Assembly (NCBI GenBank): GCA_017939855.1
Contig: JAGAZW010000157.1
Coordinates: 1 to 8,936, forward strand
Source: Clostridia bacterium
GTDB lineage: Bacteria; Bacillota; Clostridia; Oscillospirales; Acutalibacteraceae
Direction of reading: 5' to 3'
DNA: 8,936 bases
The notes beneath the pieces are model-generated. The model had not been told where the DNA came from and made no database searches. It was given only the letters and a program-made list of their open reading frames with translations. The translations under genes were made by a program, and so were the position numbers. Shown piece by piece: positions 6,351 to 8,936 of this stretch. Position 1 is the stretch's first letter, and every line of letters starts with the position of its first letter.

Positions 6351-6538
6351 TTCGGAGCGGTGTGTTTAATGAAATATCGCTATGCGATATGAAATAATCC
6401 TAACGGATTATGAAATATTTTGCTAACGCAAAATGTGAAATAAAATTCGCCTCTTAATATTTGCGAAGCAAATATATCATACGCGTTAGCGTATTTCATA
6501 GCGAAGCTATTTCACTCGCCGCTAGTCGAATTTCATTG
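6348..6538. repeat. Palindromic intergenic element of six short hairpins in head-to-head arrays
   Basis: Six stem-loops occur in tandem. Three have the left orientation: 6374-6390 (ATATCGC/TAT/GCGATAT), 6394-6411 (ATAATCC/TAAC/GGATTAT), 6417-6434 (ATTTTGC/TAAC/GCAAAAT). After a 22-nt centre, three are in the opposite orientation: 6457-6475 (ATATTTGC/GAA/GCAAATAT), 6479-6494 (ATACGC/GTTA/GCGTAT), 6498-6510 (ATAGC/GAA/GCTAT). Left units are preceded by GAA; right units are followed or joined by TTC or ATC. The outer ends (6348-6375 and 6509-6538) are imperfect inverted repeats sharing CAA, TTCG, AGCGG and GAAAT/ATTTC. No ORF is inside. Stem sequences differ between units, but the boundary bases and loops are kept, which suggests a repeat family of the MITE/REP kind. 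Copies elsewhere in the genome cannot be seen from here. Confidence 0.8.
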
Positions 6539-6572
6539 AAAAAACCTCTTTACTTTCGTAAAGAGGTTTTTT
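6539..6572. terminator. Strong intrinsic terminator downstream of tRNA-Gly
   Basis: A perfect 15-bp stem (AAAAAACCTCTTTAC / GTAAAGAGGTTTTTT) with a TTTC loop. It begins one base beyond the 3' CCA of the tRNA on the - strand and carries a U-tract in either direction, so it most likely ends the tRNA (and any capA read-through) transcript. Its left edge touches the palindromic element. Confidence 0.93.
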
Positions 6573-6573
6573 C

Positions 6574-6647
6574 TGGAGCAGGCAACGGGAATCGAACCCG
6601 CCTTATCAGCTTGGGAAGCTGATGTTCTACCGATGAACTATGCCTGC
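6574..6647 (-). tRNA. tRNA-Gly, anticodon CCC
   Basis: A 74-nt cloverleaf including the encoded CCA. The acceptor stem GCAGGCA/TGCCTGC pairs fully with discriminator T, as expected for bacterial tRNA-Gly. The anticodon arm TCAGC-TTCCCAA-GCTGA gives anticodon CCC, reading GGG codons. The T arm is GCGGG-TTCGATT-CCCGT, with one G-T pair. It lies 36 nt after the capA stop on the same strand and directly before the terminator at 6539-6572. I see no good separate promoter (only a TATAAA 11 nt upstream without a convincing -35), so it may depend partly on capA read-through. Confidence 0.96.
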
Positions 6648-6652
6648 ATGTT

Positions 6653-6673
6653 GTCGGATTTATAAAACCCGAC
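6653..6673. repeat. Short hairpin between capA and tRNA-Gly
   Basis: GTCGGATTT, loop ATA, AAACCCGAC: a 9-bp stem with one A-C mismatch. No U-tract follows on the - strand, so it is unlikely to stop capA transcription. It could mark processing of a capA-tRNA precursor. On the + strand it is followed by T-rich sequence, but no + gene ends here. Confidence 0.45.
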
Positions 6674-6683
6674 TTCTTTTATT

Positions 6684-8045
6684 TTACTCAGAATACCTTA
6701 TTTTGCAACCTATTTTTTTCTGACACTCACTAAGACCTTCAGATACTATTTTTTCTGTTCTCGCAAAAGATTCCTTCAAGTCTGCTAAAACAGCGCTTGA
6801 AAGCTCATATTTTTGTGCCGATTCTTCGGGGTCTTCTATTGGAATCATTCTGTACTGATACTGAGCGCCACCACGATATTTATCTACCCAGGTGGGAATA
6901 ACGTCCACTTGTGCAAGTACTACGGTACCGTCCGAATATTTATCTAATGTGAATGTGAAGACCAGACCGTCCTCAGTATGTCCTGTGGTACATTCGGGAC
7001 TCAAAAGTTCTCTTCGTTGGTTAGAAATAGCGTTTCCGAGCGAGTACACACAAACAGTTTCATTAGAGCTATCCTCAGAATAAAGCATTTTTATAGGTTG
7101 TATAACATGCGGATGACCACCTACTATTATATCAACTCCCGCATTACAAAGCTCCTGAGAAATCCTATCCTGCCAGGCATTCTGTTTAAGTTGATATTCC
7201 TCGCCCCAGTGCATATAAAATACTATAAACTCAGCGCCGTCCGCCTCCATCTGTTCAACCGTTTCACGTGCCTCAACATAAAAATCGTTTATATGCTCAT
7301 AAGAAAACGAATTTATAAGATTATTTGCCTCTTTGGCTATAATATTACCGTTTAAAGATTTTCTGCCTTCAACATCGCAGTAATTTTCATAGGTATAGTT
7401 TATCATACCTATTTTTATACCGTTTACCTTCTTAATAACATAGGTAGGATCTTGCTCGGTTTCTTTTGTACCGATAAAGTCTATATCCTTTTGTTTGAGC
7501 ACTTGGGCTGTACGCTTAAGGCCGAAAAGGCCCGTATCATAGCTGTGATTATTAGCGGTCAGAAGAAAATTGATTCCAGCAGCCTTTAAATCGTCAATAA
7601 GACTATCGGGAGCATTAAATGCCGGGTAGCCGCTATATCTTCCCGATTCGGTGCCGCCCAATGTTACCTCTAAATTGGCAACCGTTAAATTGGCAGAATC
7701 TATGTACGCTTTCATAAGCGGGAAAAATGCCGAAAAATCATAGGTTTTCGAGGAAGAATCATAGGCGCCGTCCAAAACGGTACTGTGGAGAATAATATCA
7801 CCCATATTAAGCACCTTTGCAGAAGCTATTTTTTTTACTTCTCCACTATCAGAATTGTAAGAAGACGAACCTTTTGAAGAAGAATTTTTATTATTACCAT
7901 TATCTTCGCCTTTTATTGCCTTAAAAACAGAAGAAATCGCAAAGCCCACACAAGCTATAGCCACCACCAAAGCGAGTGCACACACACTTATAAATATATT
8001 ACGTTTCATTATTGCCTGTTGTCTTTTTGTTCTTCTTTTAGCCAT
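6684..8045 (-). CDS. CapA-family protein (poly-gamma-glutamate capsule-type, metallophosphatase-like), membrane-anchored
   Basis: A 453-residue protein with a very basic N-terminus (MAKRRTKRQQ) and one membrane anchor at about residues 17-40. A Ser/Asn/Lys-rich linker (about 45-68) leads to an extracytoplasmic CapA/PGA_cap domain (PF09587) from about 75 to 370. Family motifs appear in order: NMGDIILH (Gly82-Asp83), VANLEVTL (Asn124, Glu126), LTANNHSYD (Asn166-His167), MHWGEEY (279-284), VGGHPHV (His311, His313) and YSLGN. The GD/N.E/NNH/GHPH set is that of a calcineurin-like metal site. CapA proteins are linked to poly-gamma-glutamate capsule synthesis in Bacillus, but most clostridial relatives stand alone and have no proven role. 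With no capB, capC or capD here, a cell-surface hydrolase is as likely as a capsule factor. The ATG at 8045 has GGAGG 5 nt upstream and the promoter is at 8107-8135. Confidence 0.9.
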   Translation of the reverse strand: MAKRRTKRQQAIMKRNIFISVCALALVVAIACVGFAISSVFKAIKGEDNGNNKNSSSKGSSSYNSDSGEVKKIASAKVLNMGDIILHSTVLDGAYDSSSKTYDFSAFFPLMKAYIDSANLTVANLEVTLGGTESGRYSGYPAFNAPDSLIDDLKAAGINFLLTANNHSYDTGLFGLKRTAQVLKQKDIDFIGTKETEQDPTYVIKKVNGIKIGMINYTYENYCDVEGRKSLNGNIIAKEANNLINSFSYEHINDFYVEARETVEQMEADGAEFIVFYMHWGEEYQLKQNAWQDRISQELCNAGVDIIVGGHPHVIQPIKMLYSEDSSNETVCVYSLGNAISNQRRELLSPECTTGHTEDGLVFTFTLDKYSDGTVVLAQVDVIPTWVDKYRGGAQYQYRMIPIEDPEESAQKYELSSAVLADLKESFARTEKIVSEGLSECQKKIGCKIRYSE

Positions 8046-8106
8046 TTAAACCTCCAAAAACATTAAAGGATTAGAGTATCCCGAACGTTCGTCAACACTA
8101 TAGTAT

Positions 8107-8135
8107 ATAATATACCCAATAGTGACAAAAATCAA
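8107..8135 (-). promoter_or_regulatory. Probable promoter of the capA-family gene
   Basis: Read on the - strand: TTGATT (8130-8135), a 17-bp spacer, then TATTAT (8107-8112). The -10 lies inside the 13-nt palindrome GTATATAATATAC (8103-8115). About 15-20 nt past the expected transcription start is CGAACGTTCG (8082-8091), a perfect 10-nt palindrome in an operator-like position. Confidence 0.6.
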
Positions 8136-8304
8136 GTTTTTTTAAAGCAACAAATACTTTGTATAATCTTTCCACATATATTCCTTTAGCAGTGTAAAAT
8201 TTATTTACGCTTTGCAAAAAAATGCAACCTCGCCGCCATAAAATTTTATATATTTCAACAAAATATAAAAAGCTTATATAAATTTCTTGCTTTTTTTAAG
8301 ATAG

Positions 8305-8335
8305 TGGTATAAAATATTTATCATAAAAATATTTT
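8305..8335 (+). promoter_or_regulatory. Probable extended -10 of gdhA and adjoining AT-rich inverted repeat
   Basis: TGGTATAAA at 8305-8313 is an extended -10 (TG, one base, TATAAA). No good -35 lies at 17 bp (TCTTGC); TTGCTT is present but only 15 bp away. AAAATATTT (8311-8319) and AAATATTTT (8327-8335) form a 9-bp inverted repeat over the -10 and expected start site; at this base composition it could be chance. Confidence 0.5.
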
Positions 8336-8359
8336 AAACTATAAAAGGAGTGTTTTTCG

Positions 8360-8936
8360 ATGAATTATGTTGAGCGCACAATTGAAGCAGTAGCAAAAAA
8401 ACATGCAAGTGAACCCGAGTTCGTGCAGACTGTAACCGAAGTTCTTACTTCTCTTACTCCTGTTATTGAGCAGCATCCCGAATACGAAAAGTATTCTCTT
8501 CTTGAAAGAATGGTTGAACCCGAAAGAGTTATCTCATTCAGAGTTACTTGGGTTGACGATGCGGGTAAAGTAAATGTTAACACCGGATACAGAATCCAGT
8601 TTAACGGAGCAATCGGTCCCTTTAAAGGCGGTCTTCGTTTCCATCCTTCTGTTTATCTTGGTATTATGAAATTCTTAGCTTTTGAGCAGACCTTCAAAAA
8701 CAGTCTTACCGGTCTTCCCATCGGCGGTGGTAAGGGCGGTTCCGATTTTGATCCCAGAGGCAAGAGCGATGGTGAAATTTTACGTTTCTGTCAGGCCTTT
8801 ATGACCGAGCTTTACAGACACATCGGTCCTGACGTTGACGTTCCCGCCGGTGATATCGGTGTTGGTGGCAGAGAGATAGGTTATCTCTACGGTCAGTACA
8901 GACGTATTCGTGGCGCCGTTTTCAAAGGCGCCACGA
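8360..8936 (+). CDS. gdhA: NADP-type glutamate dehydrogenase, 5' part
   Basis: The first 192 codons of a hexameric (about 445-450 residue) glutamate dehydrogenase, which aminates 2-oxoglutarate with ammonia and NAD(P)H in the cytoplasm; the closest pattern is the NADP-specific E. coli GdhA. Motifs: SLLERMVEPERVISFRV (47-62), AIGPFKGGLRFHPSV with Lys89, FEQTFKNSLTGLPIGGGKGGSDFDP with catalytic Lys125, RFCQAFMTELYRHIG, and VPAGDIGVGGREIGY with Asp165. The N-terminal substrate domain is complete but the NAD(P)-binding domain lies outside the window. ATG at 8360 has AAAGGAG 9 nt upstream. The last codons read RGAVFKGAT where relatives suggest something like RGAFEN; these codons sit in an inverted repeat that reaches the last base (see findings), so residues after Ala186 should not be trusted. 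The identification is secure; coenzyme preference is inferred from similarity to the E. coli enzyme. Confidence 0.95.
   Translation, partial: MNYVERTIEAVAKKHASEPEFVQTVTEVLTSLTPVIEQHPEYEKYSLLERMVEPERVISFRVTWVDDAGKVNVNTGYRIQFNGAIGPFKGGLRFHPSVYLGIMKFLAFEQTFKNSLTGLPIGGGKGGSDFDPRGKSDGEILRFCQAFMTELYRHIGPDVDVPAGDIGVGGREIGYLYGQYRRIRGAVFKGAT
8908..8936. repeat. Perfect inverted repeat at the window end inside gdhA
   Basis: TCGTGGCGCC (8908-8917), 9-nt loop GTTTTCAAA, GGCGCCACGA (8927-8936). The arms match over 10 bp and end exactly at the last base. The reverse complement of the loop, TTTGAAAAC, encodes FEN in the gdhA frame, which fits relatives better than the VFK encoded here. Confidence 0.85.

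Larger units (their letters stand above)
8046..8359. other. Divergent regulatory region between capA and gdhA
   Basis: A 314-bp AT-rich region without a credible ORF. It contains the capA promoter on the - strand, two palindromes near it (CGAACGTTCG at 8082-8091 and GTATATAATATAC at 8103-8115), a small TTGCA/TGCAA inverted repeat at 8212-8227, and a probable gdhA promoter plus an AT-rich inverted repeat close to gdhA. Confidence 0.6.

Noticed and set aside
6371..6510. Possible CRISPR array from the regularly spaced short repeats
   Set aside because: The repeated units are individual hairpins with different sequences and only 3-4 nt joins. There is no constant direct repeat with 30-nt-class unique spacers and no cas gene.
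6978..7355. 125-codon + strand open frame inside capA
   Set aside because: It is antisense to a fully conserved CapA coding region and has no initiation signal; it is a shadow frame.
8082..8091. CGAACGTTCG as a LexA/DinR (SOS) box
   Set aside because: The Firmicutes SOS box has the half sites separated by four bases (GAAC-N4-GTTC). Here the halves are directly joined, and capA is not an SOS gene.
8344..8359. A riboswitch or leader peptide ahead of gdhA
   Set aside because: The expected leader is only about 40 nt with an AT-rich inverted repeat, too short for a known riboswitch, and no leader ORF is visible.
8365..8583. 72-codon - strand open frame inside gdhA
   Set aside because: It lies opposite the highly conserved gdhA N-terminus, which explains the sequence completely.

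Overview
This is an AT-rich window with GGAGG-type Shine-Dalgarno sites, occasional TTG starts, many short hairpin terminators, and gene content that points to a Gram-positive bacterium. The class is most likely Clostridia: a PF06541-type membrane protein, a tRNA-Gly with encoded CCA, a hexameric-type NADP glutamate dehydrogenase and clostridial intergenic palindromes all fit. Both ends cut through genes (ychF at the left, gdhA at the right). The last 29 bases form an inverted repeat that reaches the final base, so the window may be a whole assembled contig. The genus cannot be read from the sequence.

Left block, + strand, about 2-4711: the 3' part of ychF (P-loop ATPase), a small PF06541-type four-helix membrane protein, alanine racemase (alr), glycerol kinase (glpK) and a serine alpha/beta hydrolase resembling monoacylglycerol lipases. 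Spacing is tight: 13 nt, 31 nt and 2 nt between the last four genes. glpK and the lipase-like gene are probably translated from one message. Together they suggest salvage of glycerol from monoacylglycerols: the lipase would release glycerol and GlpK would trap it as glycerol-3-phosphate. Two hairpins inside this block (701-721 and 2256-2279) overlap translation signals and could set relative expression. A strong bidirectional terminator (4774-4802) closes the block.

Middle block, - strand, about 4832-6350: an SGNH/GDSL esterase with a clear promoter carrying a palindrome between its -35 and -10 boxes. Then comes a gene-free stretch holding a 24-bp-stem hairpin and a tRNA T-arm-like fragment, and then an unrecognised three-helix membrane protein with its own extended -10 promoter. 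Immediately upstream of that promoter is a 191-bp palindromic element (6348-6538) built of six short hairpins, three in one orientation and three in the other. It abuts the terminator of a tRNA-Gly(CCC) gene.

Right block: tRNA-Gly(CCC) and a CapA-type metallophosphatase-like membrane-anchored protein, both on the - strand. A 314-bp divergent intergenic region follows, and then the 5' part of NADP-type glutamate dehydrogenase (gdhA) on the + strand.

Most genes are ordinary housekeeping or catabolic genes. The observations most worth a second look are the head-to-head hairpin array touching a promoter, the apparent 9-nt inversion or fold-back at the gdhA end, and the glpK-lipase pair with a GlpK that lacks the usual Gram-positive regulatory histidine loop.
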